Notes: generated from the letters alone by a model not told the origin. A stretch of DNA of 64,000 nucleotides from Tetracladium setigerum (GCA_031472005.1 PZJY01000013.1:1426001-1490000), one strand, 5' to 3'. Shown: positions 33,397 through 45,365, counted from the stretch's first letter. Translations and numbers: made by a program.

Positions 33397-36097
33397 ATGG
33401 TCAATCAGCAAGAAGAGAACCTGCCAACAGATTCGTTAGCCAGTCCCTCCGGCATCATGGAAGACGATTCAGAGCCAAACACCGAGGACATGATGTTTGA
33501 GCAATCTATAACAGAAGAAGACGACGAGGAGGAGGAGGAGGAGGAGGAGGAAGAGGAAAGCCAAACGGAAACTGAAGATGATGATCTTGGTAGGAATTTA
33601 ATTCCAGGAGGCTTTGCGGTCGACTCTAACCATCTTCAATAGGCTTTCTCCTTCCCGGAGGTGTAGAAGTCGAGATTGAAGACGAAGCCAACGAACTAGG
33701 GGACGACTCCGATCCTGAACGAAGTGAGCATCTTTCGTTCTTTGCCACCTTACATTCCATCATACTTATTCTTCATTTCGCAGCACTACGGCAAAGACGC
33801 TATCTTATGCAACTACTACAACACTCGAATTTGCGGGATGTTCTACATCATTTTACGGTAAATGGTGGGGCTCTGGAAATAGTAGAAGATGACGATGACG
33901 AAGATGAAGATGCTGGCCATAGGTGGATGCGAGCAAGAAGGAGGATGCGGCCGGATCCAAATCGTTTTCCGAAAGTTCCCTCTGAGGAAGGGAGGAAGCT
34001 GATGAGTTCTGGCACTTTCGGCTCGAATGATACTGAGGTTACGGATCCCAGGAGTCACAAGCACATGGACAGAAAGAAGAGATTAGCGAAGCGCATACTG
34101 GACAGGGAATTAGCGCGCGAAGGCCATGCAAAACAACGAGAAAACCAAAGATTAATGGCACAGGTAAGCTCTCAGGGGTGTGCTCTTCGTGGGAGGAGTT
34201 GGCGGCTCGCTTTGGTAGGAGTGATGATCTTTGGTCTCACCCTCAGTTCTTTTGAAAAGGTCCCATGGGCTCAAATTCTCATTTCTTCGAGAGTAACGAA
34301 TGTCTACCTTCTGCGTTTTTGAAAAGGGACTGGAGGCTTGGGAAGGTTCTGATGTTCAAACCACTTGCCAAAGGCACTCTCACAAAGATGACGAGAGCTT
34401 ATTTGCCTGATTGCTAACCTTTGTGTGTTAGGGAATGATCCCAGCCTCAAACTCCGACATGATTATCCACTTTGAAGAGCCTGTCTACTCGGGTCAGTTC
34501 TCTGATGATGGGAATTTCTTCTTCTCGGCAAACAAAGATTATAAAGTCCGCATGTATGATACATCGAATCCATACAAGTGGCGGTATTACAAGACTGTTG
34601 AGTATCCCTTTGGACAATGGACACTGACAGATGCCTCCCTCTCTCCCGATAACAAATATCTTGCGTATACTTCGATTCGGTCCGTATACCTCACCGGAAG
34701 CTCAGTTACCGATATTCTTCTGAGAACACAACTAATTAATATATAGAAATACGGTTTGCCTAGCCCCAACCGACCCAAACGATATGGGAGACCCATACAA
34801 TCTGGACCTTTCAGCGACGAGCACAAATCGTGTCAATACAATCCAGTCAACATACAATAGGTCTTTCGGTATCTGGTCCATTCGATTCTCTGGTGATGGA
34901 AGGCAACTTGTCGCTGGAGCAACTGGTGGTTCAATAGTGCTCTACGACATTGAGTCTCGATTATCAACTCATAGGTGAGCCTGATTAACTATTCTTGAAA
35001 GTATTTTCGGATGGAGAGCTCCTAGAAATCAAGGAATATTTTTCAATCGAGTTAAGAGAAAGAGTGTTACGAAGGGCAGAGCTGCACCTTGGGACTAATT
35101 AGTTGAAAAGAATCATGAATTTGAGGATGCTAACTTGACATTTTTACTAGAATATTTGGGCATGATCAAGATGTTAATGCTGTTTGTTTCGGCGACAAGT
35201 CTTCGCCTCACATACTTTATTCTGGCTCAGATGACACCACTCTCAAGGTTTGGGATACTCGGAGTCTGGGAGACAGTCGTGCAGCTGGTGCATTCATTGG
35301 TCATATAGAGGGATTGACGTACATCGACAGTAAAGGAGATGGCCGTAGGTGGTCCCTAACGGAAGGTATCTCAATACTGAATACTTGCTAATTTCTTCAC
35401 AGGATACATCCTGAGTAATGGCAAAGATCAAAGTATGAAACTTTGGGACTTGAGGATGGTAATGGCGCCACGAGACTTTGATGCAATCAAGCCAACTCGA
35501 CGAGCGACTAACCAACATCGATTTGACTATCGATGGGGCACATACGATGAAGATGATTGGTATCAAGATCCAAACGATAACTCGGTGGTGACTTTTAGAG
35601 GTCATAAGGTTTTACGCACTTTAATTCGATGTCATTTCTCACCTCCTGGTAGCACGAACTCCAGATATGTGTATTCGGGAAGTGAGGACGGGAAAGTCTA
35701 CGTATACAACATGGATGCTACTCTCGCGGGTACTATCGACGTGTATGGAGCGACAAAGAACAGTCGGCCTTACAGCGGGTATGGAATGGATTGGGATGAT
35801 GATGGAGGTGGAAGATGGAGAACCTGCGTCAGAGATGCCGCCTGGCATCCCTCCGCTCCGATGATTGTGGCTTCTGCTTTCAACGGCTATGGTTCAAGCA
35901 CTGGAACTTGCACCGTTCATTCTTGGAACGATGGCGCAGAAGACGATGAAGCTGAGCCAAAGATGGGGCTTCGAGTTGGTCCAGAGCTTGGCCATGATGA
36001 GGCCTTTTACCAAACTGATACGCCGAGGGTCCCAACTGGCAGGGCAGCAAGATTGAGGGCTCTCAGGGCAAGGAGGATGCTGGATGAAGATCAATGA
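33397..36097 (+). CDS. WD40 protein resembling DCAF11 / LEC14B (CUL4-DDB1 substrate receptor type)
   Basis: Seven exons (33397-33589, 33643-33723, 33784-34163, 34432-34679, 34747-34974, 35151-35344, 35403-36097), 672 residues; every joint keeps frame. The N-terminus is very acidic (Glu run near residues 45-55). Then come a helical segment (LRQRRYLMQLLQHSNLRDVL), a basic stretch, and a WD40 propeller from about residue 225: PVYSGQFSDDGNFFFSANKD, SIRFSGDGRQLVAGATGGS, HDQDVNAVCFGDKS, ILYSGSDDTTLKVWDTRS, YILSNGKDQSMKLWDLRM. The two WDxR boxes (WDTR and WDLR) are those that bind DDB1, so a CRL4 ubiquitin-ligase receptor role is expected in the nucleus. An in-frame Met at 33217 would add 60 residues with a hydrophobic stretch. 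The length of intron 3 (268 bp) is unusual here. Confidence 0.9.
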
Positions 36098-36444
36098 TCA
36101 ATGGATCATTCTATGATATTATTATATATACGACAATGACATATCTGAAGATACGGGAATGCATATGGAGTGTAGTTGACTGGCCATTTGAAAATGGACT
36201 TGAAGTCCAGGCGTTTTGGGGAGCGTTGGATTTCATCAAGACTGCCCCAATATCATAACTCAACTAGATTATCACTACAAAATCAACAATGTAGCCCTTT
36301 TCATTTTTTGATGTGATACTACCAAAAGTCTCATTGGATATCTCGAGAGCTTTCTTTTTCAAGTAAATTTGCAACACTTTTATGAATGATGTAAGTACTC
36401 ACTCCACTTGTCTGTCTACCGAAAGGGATGTATATTTCTGTATT
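36098..36444. other. Convergent 3' intergenic region
   Basis: Lies between the 3' ends of the DCAF11-like gene and the zinc-cluster regulator. Contains only AT-rich putative polyadenylation sequence. Confidence 0.5.
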
Positions 36445-39049
36445 TCACATGCCCTCGCCGAAAACATCCAACCCTTCTTGCCAATTAATAGCCTAGATTT
36501 TTGGAAACTTAGCACGGCAAATCAAGAAGCTGGGAAACGTAAAAGCTTTACTCACACAAGAGTCAAATTCCGACCAGCCCATCAACTCGCCTTGGAGTCC
36601 GAAAACTCCTAGATCCATCATCATGGAATCGTCTAGTGGAGGCGAGGCGGTTGGCCCGAAATTAGGCCGCATATCAATTGCACTGTTGAGGCCGATCTGA
36701 AGTTGGAGCTGAGGATTTGGGAATGGTTGTGACTGGTTAGATTGTCCCAGAGGGAGGTTTAAAGAAACCGAGTCGATAGGGTGGGTAGGTGTTATCGAGG
36801 GCGTTCCGTCTGAACTGTCAATCATGCGGCTATAGGGCCTTTGCCTGTTATTTATGCTGGCGGGCTCTTGGTGTGGTCGAGTTGTGCTGGTGCTAAGATG
36901 ATGCATGACCTCTTTCTTTAATTCATCGAGGATGATGTTGTATCTCCTGAATGGCGAAGTCATTGTTGTGGTGTCTTCGATTCTTTTTTGGCATTTTGTT
37001 GCAGCCTCGAAATATCGTGTGTCTGCTTGGTTTGATTCGCGGCCAGAAGGTCCCAGATTTGCCATTTGGTGTGGAAGACACTGCTGGATTGTGTAAACGT
37101 AAAGCGCCGAAATGGCGCAAAATGAGATGTAATGTGTAAACCAGAATGCCTTTGGCATTTGGCCAGCTTCTATCATTCCATTCACGATGACTACAACCAT
37201 CAGTGCAGCATCAATACATTCTTTGAGGCCTCCGGTAGGCTCCCCAAGAGGAATGCCTTGCCACCGACTCAGGTCCGCAAAGCTGCTTAGAAGTGACGGT
37301 CGATTTGCGAGTATCAAAGCATGAGCATATGCCAATCGTAAAACTGTACTTTGGCGTTGAAAGATGGGAACTAGCATGGAAGGATCTACCTTCGATGGTT
37401 CAAGGAACGCTGGAAGAGATTCCTTCCATTGTTTCAGCTCGGCTGTCCATCGCTCGGATGCTTCCATCCAGTCCTTATCCATCGTGCGACTGGTGTAAAG
37501 GTCTGTTGATATCGAACCAAGAATTTTTGCCAACCTAGTTTCAAATTAAAGATTAACTGAGAAATTCAAAATTAAAATGGCCCAAACATAAGTGGAATTA
37601 CTCCACATACTTTGCGTGAAATATTGGCCCGTCTGAGACAGTCAAAGTGGCTCTGGACTCCGTTAGACTGGAATCCCAGTTACACTCACTCAAACTCTCA
37701 GGTAGAGTTTGGTCAATGTCTTCATCTCGAAATATTCTTGGCCGACCGAGAATCACGCTCAAGTATCTGTCCAGAGTGTATGCGCTCCAAAAGACTCGCT
37801 TACGGATATCGATGATAGAATGTTCCGACTTCAGTCCGGAAAGTTTGGCATGCGGTTTCCGATGAAGTCCAAGTGCTGAAATCATCTGAGTTGCGGTTCC
37901 AAAAATATACCAGGCCTGGTTGATTCTCGATGATCCCAGCAGATGGATACACTGAGCCAACCTGGCTTGGACAGACTCCACCGTGACCGGGCCATGCTCA
38001 TTGTTCAAAAGGCGTTCTGCTTCCGTGAAGAACATGCCACTATTCAAAATTTATCAGCATTGACTTGAGACAACAACAAATTGCAACAGCTCACATTTCT
38101 TCGGATTGCCTGCTCCGCCCATCAGGGAGCACGTCCTTGGCATTTTCGTTATACAACGTAGCAGTTGCGAAAATCAAGACTACTATCGCTCTCTTGGCAT
38201 TTGAAAGGACTTTTGCCTCTCCAGCACTGGTATCATACATGCTCTCAAGCCATATTTCAACGGTTGGCCTGTGCACAAATCGATACGTCGGCATAGCGAA
38301 GTTGAAATATCGATCAAAGAGATTGCTCGCCTCGACTTTACTGGGAAGCGAGAAGTCCAAAGCTGAGGGGCCGGAACCCATCCATCACCAAAAGCAAACA
38401 CAGAGACCTTTTGAGAGCCGTGGTTTTCACTGTTTCGTGATTGTATTGCAGCCGAATCTTGCTGAAACCTTTTCTGTGCGCGGTGGAGAAACGCAATGCC
38501 AGAAGTTGGTCCAATATAGTCGCCCTCAAACCGACCACCGTCAGCTTCCTGAGAGCTTCTTGACGAATTTTGGGGTCAAGAGATGGATCTATAGCATCTA
38601 GTGATTTGCTTTGGTTGGGATTGCTCGGACGGATTTCCGTCTCATGGATTGCAGTTGACACAGAGCTGGGTGGCCTGGTATTGTTCTGACCATGGCTGTT
38701 CGAGGGGATTCCAGGTTCCGGAGGTGATGGCTTTCCCCTCCGGTGGACTTTGTCATATAGACATTGCAGGGACTGATTTACACATCGTGGGCAGGGTTGA
38801 GTTCCTGCACAGCGCACTTTCTTTCTGAGGGGATAGGATGCATCGTCAGTACTACGAAAAAATCCATGAAAAGCAGAAGAACAAGACCACCCACAATTTA
38901 CAGGCATCACAAGCTCTGGAGACTTTCTTTCGCTCGTCTGCCTTCAACGCCGACGGGCGTTTCCTCTTTGCGTGTGGAGAGCGGTGGTTGAGATCTGGGG
39001 AAGTAGCGTTCTCGCCTAATCCATCATCATTTTGAGGGGAAAGCGACAT
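36445..39049 (-). CDS. Zn(II)2Cys6 transcription factor with fungal-specific TF domain; two apparent one-base gaps
   Basis: Exons on the minus strand: 38895-39049, 38095-38824, 37611-38039, 36556-37534, 36445-36492, about 780 residues once two missing bases are allowed for. The zinc cluster spans residues 47-73 (Cys47, 50, 57, 63, 66, 73; CDACKLKKVRC, CPRC) and is split by the first intron. The middle homology region contains FNFAMPTYRFVHRPTVEIW, FGTATQMISALGLHRK and RVFWSAYTLDRYLSVILGRP. Between 38360 and 38475 three frames are used in turn: HRK then RFQQDSAAIQSRN and FGDGWVPAP, then ALDFSLPSKVEAS. One A is missing near 38470-38473 and one C/G near 38367-38370. It lies divergently to the AKR gene; the shared promoter has two TCGGAAA sites. 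It is the likely local regulator of the 36-49 kb block (inference). Confidence 0.85.
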
Positions 39050-39518
39050 ATTCCATGACTAGCATTGATTTTGATATTTCCGGAATTCATGGGGAACGGA
39101 ATCGAGAGAAAGGAAGTTTGGAAATCCGGAGACAAAAGGGAGGATATAAGGAAATGACAGCCGAGGATATCAGCCAGAGCCAAGCCAGCGGGGAGCGGCG
39201 GGAAATGCAGCGACTGACTCTCCCATCTTCGGAAATGCAGCATCTTCCTCTCGGAAACCCAAAATTAATTATCTGGAAATCTCATCGGCTTTCCTTTCGG
39301 AGGGCCATGACGGTGGAGAGCTTTTTGGTGGCACTCCACAGAATTTCAGGAAGCTATGGAATAGAGGAGACTTACACCTAGTGGTATATATGGCCTGTGG
39401 ATGGCAATTGCAAAAGTTTCCTTGTCACCACCTTTCCAACAAATCCTCACTCCATTCTACCACTCAACCTAACCTAAATTCCCAAAATACCACTCCTCAA
39501 ACGGCCAAATTCTTCGTC
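39050..39518. promoter_or_regulatory. Divergent promoter of regulator and AKR with TCGGAAA sites
   Basis: TCGGAAA occurs at 39229-39235 and 39251-39257; the first continues as TCGGAAATGCAG, and a one-base variant CGGGAAATGCAG sits at 39199-39210. A palindromic TTCCGGAA is at about 39078-39085. A TATATA at 39385-39390, about 130 bp before the AKR start, is a possible TATA box. CGG-containing words are the usual targets of zinc-cluster regulators. Confidence 0.6.
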
Positions 39519-40553
39519 ATGGCTTTAAATCGATCATTTACACTCAACACTTCAGCGAAAATACCTGCTGTTGGCTTCGGAACATGGCAGGCTGCTCCCC
39601 GCGAGGTTGAAAAGGCAGTTGAGATTGCGTTACGAGCAGGCTATCGACACATTGATTGTGCTGCTATCTACCGAAATGAAACAGAAGTTGGAGCAGGAAT
39701 CAGAAACAGTGGTGTGAAAAGAGAGGATATATTCATTACGGGGAAGTTATGGAATACTGCACATAGACCAGAACATGTTGAAGCTGCTTTGGACAAGACC
39801 CTCGCGGACCTGGGAGTTGAATATGTCGATTTATACTTGATGCATTGGCCTTGGTTGGTTTCCCAAATGATACAACTTTTATTTTATAAGCGCCCTTGCT
39901 AACAAATACTGTGCAGTGCTTTCAAGCCAGGGAGCAAGTTCTTCCCACTCGACTCAGAAGGCGTTTTCGAACTCGACGATGTTGACCCATCTGTAACTTG
40001 GAAGGCAATGGAAGACTTGCTAAGGACTGGAAAAGCACGAGCAATTGGAGTCTCAAATTTCAACATCCGTCGATTAAAGACACTCCTCTCCTCCGCCACG
40101 ATCGTTCCCGCAGTCAACCAGATCGAGATTCACCCATACTTGCAACAACTTGATCTATACAAATTCTGTGCAGAAAAAAACATTCTGCTAGAGGCCTATT
40201 CTCCACTTGGAAACAATCAGACTGGTGAGCCTCGCACAGTTGACGATGCAAAGGTCCACGAAGTGGGAAAGACTCTTGGTAAGGATCCAGGACAGATTTT
40301 GGTGAGCTGGGGTGTCCAGCGAGGTCATGTTGTTTTGCCCAAGTCTGTTACTGCATCGAGAATTGCGAGTAATTTCCAGGACTTCATCATCCCAGAGGAG
40401 CAATTGAAGGAACTTAATGCTCTGGAAAGGCACAAGCGTTTCAACTTCCCTGCTCATTGGGGGTTTGATATTTTCGATGAGGCTGGCGAGGAGGCAGTTC
40501 GGAAAGCAGCGAAGGATGCAGGAGAGGCGAACAAGAAGAAGTTTACTGTATAG
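39519..40553 (+). CDS. Aldo/keto reductase (GCY1/glycerol dehydrogenase type)
   Basis: Two exons (39519-39853, 39917-40553), 323 residues, standard for the family. The catalytic tetrad is intact: Asp46 and Tyr51 in GYRHIDCAAIY, Lys76 in FITGKLW, His109 in YLMHWP. NADPH-binding motifs IPAVGFGTW, IGVSNFNIRRL, NQIEIHPYLQQ, LEAYSPLG and VLPKSVTASRI are present. It reduces aldehydes or ketones to alcohols in the cytosol. It shares a promoter with the zinc-cluster regulator and is in the block that contains a thioester-reducing NRPS-like enzyme, so it may reduce that enzyme's aldehyde product; this is inference. The intron joins within a Cys codon after MHWP. Confidence 0.93.
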
Positions 40554-40874
40554 AGTAGCCGGTCTGAAAAAAATATAGAAGCTTGTTCTAGATCATTTCA
40601 ATTGATGCCGGCGACTATTAATCTGTTAAGAGACTGAAAAGGTATCCCTGTGATACATTCACTGTATGAAGGCTCTTTAAATGTCATAATTCTATTCTCT
40701 TCAGACAGAATTGGAAATTTGGTTTGTCGATTTTCCAGATGCCATACTCGAGGCATTACCGTGCAATGGCCGATAGAAGGGGCAAACAGTGGAGGTTTGA
40801 TGCTCAAATTATTTGTTCCAGATAAAATCTTCAGAATTTAAGCCTGGTCATCTTATCATTATCATCATAAGTTT
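40554..40874. other. Convergent 3' intergenic region
   Basis: Between the AKR and GH128-like genes, which converge; nothing else seen. Confidence 0.5.
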
Positions 40875-41873
40875 CTATATAAACATCGTTGACATCCATC
40901 CCATAGCCACCACCAAGCCCAAGGCTTTCCCTACTCCCAGACTTCCCGCACCACCAGTTCCTTTCTGGCCTTTTGTAAACGTCATGTTACCCTCTGAATT
41001 TAGATATTGTGCCCCCAGCTCTGTCAGTCCGCCACTTTTATCAAATAGCGCAACATTTGATCCCGTCCACTCATTACTATCATCCGCTCTGAAACTACCA
41101 AACCATGAATACCCCTCCACGACACTCTCGCTATCTAGATACTCCATCGACTCGTTCATCATCTGCACGGTAGTCTGAGCATTTTGCTGTGGAAGAGCTA
41201 GCTCCGATACCCAGATCTTCAGGTAAGAGGAAGAAGATGAATTCGTGCCATTGTTGTAGAAGTCGTCGAGCTGCGTGAGCCAGTTGCCCAGCCCCACAGA
41301 GTTCCCGTACCAGTGCGCAGTGATGAAGTCAAGCGGACATCCGGTCCTGGGCTCGAGCTCGTAGCATGATTCATTGAACGATGTGAGCCATTCAAGGCCC
41401 TGTGGTGAGCCTGTCGTTGCTGGATGCGAGATCAAAAAGCGCCCTCCGTTTGCCTTGCGTAGGGGTATGATTGAGTCGATGTACGCTTTTGCGGCATCCG
41501 AGGCAGAGATACTTGTTCCACCTGTCGAGGTGGCGCCGTCAGGCTCGTTGAATGTCATTAAGTGGGTAGATTCTTCGGGTAGTGACTTCGCTTGTGCGAT
41601 GTTGGCGGCGATGTCTTTGAGTCCGTGGATCTGGGGCACGAACGTGAGGTTGCCGACTATGGCGGCATTTCCAGGGTACGGCGACCAGTTCCAGTACCAT
41701 GAGATCGAGGACTGGGTTAGGAGTGACCAGTCGGGGATGTTTTGATTGGAAATTATAGATATTCCGCGCTTTGTGTTGGCTGCCGAGGCGATGGATGGGA
41801 GGAGCAGACTGGGGAGGAGGAGTATGCTTGAGGGCACGAAGGCCGCAGCGGAGAGACTTTTCGATAATTTCAT
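40875..41873 (-). CDS. GH128-like (Asl1) beta-1,3-glucanase, secreted, probably GPI-anchored
   Basis: Intronless, 332 residues. A signal peptide covers about residues 1-31 (two hydrophobic Leu-rich runs, cut after SIASA). The catalytic domain shows ISWYWNWSP, LMTFNEPDG with the expected acid/base Glu110, DFITAHWYG and IWVSELALP with the expected nucleophile Glu224, then EGYSWFGSFR. These are the hallmarks of glycosyl hydrolase family 128 (Asl1-type catalytic domain), enzymes acting on beta-1,3-glucan. Several N-glycosylation sites are seen. A short C-terminal hydrophobic tail after a Gly/Ser-rich stretch (GTGGAGSLG) suggests a GPI anchor, thus wall or membrane location. It sits inside the cluster block but lacks TCGGAAA in its promoter, so it may be a bystander. 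Confidence 0.9.
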   Translation of the reverse strand: MKLSKSLSAAAFVPSSILLLPSLLLPSIASAANTKRGISIISNQNIPDWSLLTQSSISWYWNWSPYPGNAAIVGNLTFVPQIHGLKDIAANIAQAKSLPEESTHLMTFNEPDGATSTGGTSISASDAAKAYIDSIIPLRKANGGRFLISHPATTGSPQGLEWLTSFNESCYELEPRTGCPLDFITAHWYGNSVGLGNWLTQLDDFYNNGTNSSSSSYLKIWVSELALPQQNAQTTVQMMNESMEYLDSESVVEGYSWFGSFRADDSNEWTGSNVALFDKSGGLTELGAQYLNSEGNMTFTKGQKGTGGAGSLGVGKALGLVVAMGWMSTMFI

Positions 41874-42637
41874 GATTTGTTGGAATAGTTGTGTGTATTG
41901 TGTGTCTTACAAGTCAACAAGATGGAAGCAGAGATAGATGAACTTATAATGAGAGAGTGCCACTCGAGAGCAAGGTATTCTCTCTCATCATCATCATCAT
42001 CCATCAGCCAGCCAGTCATTGACGAAATCTTGGTCTCTGACCTTGGCGACAAGACACCGACTATTCGAGGCTGAGAGATCCATATAAACGACGGAGACCA
42101 GGTCAAAATAGATGCTTAGGCCGCCGTGGCGAAACGTTCGTAGGGACAGAATGAAGAAGAGCTGCTCGCTTCGAGTAAACCTGTTGTTTACTTCCTGCAC
42201 AGTGACATCATTGAGAGACCCTGCAATCTTGGCATTTTATTTTGGGGAGAGGAGAATAACGGGCGAAGGAAATTAGAAGTCTTATCTTTTGGATTCAGAA
42301 ACGTGAGATTAAGAATTATGAGTTAAAGACAATACAGTTATAGGCATATGATGTTGTTTTTGTCATAGTAATAGGAGCATGGCTGGACTTAAGCGAAGGG
42401 TTCTTTTACAACTGCGGTCTTGGCATTTCACATCACACAGCAAGCATCCTCAACCAAAGTGTTTGTTCTAGCTCTCCTAGACACCTATATTTCTTAACGC
42501 AATCAAGGTACTTCGAATAGAGCTCTTGAATTCATCATATTTCTCGCTAAGGCAATAACCGGCCATGTACATCGCCAAGACATTGATAACATGAGCCCAT
42601 CCCTCTTATGTATTTCCAGGACCTTGTCCTCCATTGA
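41874..42637. other. Intergenic upstream of the GH128-like gene
   Basis: Contains a (TCA)n tract (about 41987-42003) and a possible minus-strand TATA (TTTATATGG, about 42080-42089) about 210 bp before the GH128-like start. No TCGGAAA site seen and no gene. Confidence 0.5.
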
Positions 42638-44466
42638 TTACAAGAGATATCTGAATCCTCTGTTCATTCCACCAACAGTTTCTTCGTCATTAGCGGTTCC
42701 ATTTGCCTCTTTCTTGTCCATCTTGCGATTCTCATGTCTCAACCAAAAGCGGAGAGTCAAGGCTGTTGCAGCACAAAGTCCACAGAAAAGGGATAAAGTA
42801 ATACCGGCCGTCATATATCGAGGCTTTTGAGAATTAGGATAAAGATAGCTGGTGAAAAGATGTGTGCAATTTGCGAGGGAGTTGACCATTGCAAGTGCTG
42901 CGGCACGTTTGGACTGGGCATTGTCAGCATTTGGCCTCAAAGAAATGGAGTAACATAGCATACTTTTGGTCTGGGAATAGTTGAAGAAACCCACGACAAG
43001 ACAACATTGAAACTGCTATACACTCCCATGGTCATCAAAAACATGGAGGCGTAACGGCCAGCAGTGCTGGTGAGAGTGATGCATAGAATGTTGCCAAGCA
43101 TAGAGATAGTAAGTGGAATGGCAATGTGAAAAGCGCGCTCGTTTGTGGCTCCAGAGTGAATTGAATTACCCAGAGAGGTAAAGAATGCAAGTGCATAAGG
43201 TGGTGCAGTGAGTAGAAGCGTAGTGACTCTGTTGTAACCAAGTGTGCTGACAATGGACGGGAAGAAGTAGGTCTGTAATACTATTAGTGTTTGAAGTCTT
43301 GGCAACAGGACCATAAACTCACATATGCCATGCCCACCAGAAGGGAGAATTGGAGGAGAATCAACATATAGACCTTTGGATCCTTGATGGCCTGAAGAGC
43401 TCCGTGCCAAACCGAATGGCCATCTTCTCCGTCTTCCATACCTGCCGCTTCATCTGCAATTCGCCAAATCGCATATTCACGTTGTTCATCAGTAAGCCAC
43501 TTTGCCTCTGTAATACTATTAGCAGCATTCTGGTGTAAAGCTTGTGAAGAAAGGGTCGTACTTTGGGGTAATTTGGGAGAATCAGGACGGCAATTAAAGC
43601 AATTCCAATTGTCATTATTCCCTCGATTATAAACAGCCAACGCCATCCGCGAATGCCATGAGCCCCCTCTAGTTGACCGAGCACACCGGCGGCAATAAGT
43701 CCTCCGAAGCAATTTGAAAGAGTGTTGCCGGCATAAAGAATCGCAATTCTTGAATTATGTGAGTTTTTTGCAAGTGAGAGCAGGTAGAGCCGCTACTTAC
43801 CGAAAAGGTAGTTCCGATCGGACATACCATGAAGTGAGCATAAGTAATGCTCCTGGCTATTTTAAAGTTAGACTCTGGAACTGATACACTAGTGTAATTA
43901 GGAGCTAATCTTGGGGGCTTACAAAGAACGGGGCTTCAACGAATCCCAAGAAGAAGCGAATAACCATAACCGAGGAATAAGAGTTGGCGGCGGCCATGCT
44001 TGCAGAGACACCACCCCATAACACAGCTGCTACTGACAGATAAATGCCCGGCCTGGGGAACTTTGACAAAATCACGTTGCTGGGGAATTGGAACAGCAGA
44101 TATCCAACGTACATGATCATCAAACAGGTGTTGTATTGATGATCCGTCAGCCCAATATCATCTTCAAGGCCTCCAAGGCGAGCATTAGTGAAGTTGTTAC
44201 GGTCCAAGATGCTGTTCTCATTAGCCGAAGGCAGTGCCAGATTATGATATTTACTTACTTCAGAAGAAACAGAATAATCAACATAGGCATAAGCCTAATG
44301 TCAATCTTTCTGACCATCTTGTTCCTGAAGGTCGCAAGTTCTTCAGGGCTGAGATGTTGGAGGGATAGTGGCAAGGTAGATAAAGGGGCATCACCCCCTT
44401 GGTATCATCGTGAAGATTTTCCACGATGGATTGGCTCGCCTTCTCTTCTGGGTAAGTAGTTGCCAT
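42638..44466 (-). CDS. MFS transporter, Dal5 (anion:cation symporter) family; apparent one-base frameshift near the N-terminus
   Basis: Exons on the minus strand: 44259-44466, 43923-44211, 43857-adjacent 43801-43856, 43562-43748, 43323-43505, 42964-43272, 42638-42913; about 502 residues. Family motifs: KIDIRLMPMLIILFLL, LDRNNFTNARLGGLEDDIGL, MYVGYLLFQFPSNVILS, VIRFFLGFVEAPFFPGA, MLTSWYVRSELPFRIAILYA, GWRWLFIIEG, AKWLTDEQREYAIWR and a C-terminal six-helix half. Dal5-type carriers move carboxylates such as allantoate, nicotinate, pantothenate or sugar acids. The initiating exon reads HDDTKG, then needs one more G in the run at plus-strand CCCCC 44394-44398 to reach the conserved LSPEELATFRNKMVRKI. 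Intron 4 uses a CAGAG acceptor at 43506. It is divergent from the NRPS-like/kinase gene and shares its TCGGAAA-rich promoter. Confidence 0.86.
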
Positions 44467-45365
44467 TTTGAATAATTGAATGTGTCTGCAAAGAAATGAA
44501 TGATTGCCGTCGATGTTCTGAGAAGTGTACTGCAAGATCCCTCAAAGAGCTGCCGATGAAGATGCTGATGATTCAGAATGAAAGAATGTGCCGTCCGCGC
44601 GATTATATATGAAATATTATCGAGTCAAAAACTGAAGCATGATCATAATAGAGGCCGTTTCCGAGATGCGGGGAGACAATCTGTGATTCCGGGGGGAAAC
44701 TGGGGATGAAAACCTGGAGAAGACCTGGAGAAGCAGAACCCCATCTCTCCTCGAGCTTCTCTATGTAGCTTCATTAAACTAAAGTATGAGCCTGGTGTGA
44801 TTTCCGACATACATGACTCGATAATACATCTCGGTGGAGGATCTTCTACACGGGAAAAGTAGGAATTTGACATTTGCCAAGCACGAGACATCATCAGATG
44901 AAGTTTAGTATCCCTCCTGTTGACTTGTCTGAGCTTGTATTGCAGGGAACATAATCGCAAAAGGGTTTCCCCCGCATTTCATAACATCGCTAACTTTCGG
45001 GAAGAAAGTGTGCGGTACTTATTCTCGGAAATGCAACAAGAGCTTCGGAAACGGCTCGGAAACAGCTCGGAAACAATGAACTTTGATCAGGCAGAGGGTT
45101 TTGTTCTTTCCAGCACCATGGATGTGGCGACAGAACTGTCGACCAAGATTTCTCCGCTCTTTATCGCCTACTACTGGCCCCTCTCTTGCTGCTTCCATAG
45201 TATCCGATCACTCCTACTTATCCGTGCCGAGAGTAGGTAACGTGATGCCGACAGCTTCATTCTCTGTTTATTAAACCTCAGAAGTTCCATCTCAAGTTGG
45301 CATTTCGAAACTTGCAGTCTACATTCTTTGATACCCATATATCTTCCATCTCTGTCGTCTCAAGT
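44467..45365. promoter_or_regulatory. Divergent promoter of the MFS and NRPS-like/kinase genes with six TCGGAAA sites
   Basis: On the plus strand TCGGAAA occurs at 45025-45031, 45045-45051, 45056-45062 and 45067-45073, the last three as 11-bp tandem units CTCGGAAACAG-like. The complement TTTCCGA occurs at 44658-44664 and 44801-44807, nearer the MFS start. The 45025 site continues as TCGGAAATGCA, the same 11-mer as at 39229 in the regulator/AKR promoter. Otherwise no gene. Confidence 0.7.

Noticed and set aside
33397..34163. Acidic Glu runs and GAG/GAA repeats as a coding repeat expansion
   Set aside because: Ordinary acidic low-complexity tract common in nuclear proteins, not a tandem expansion of note.
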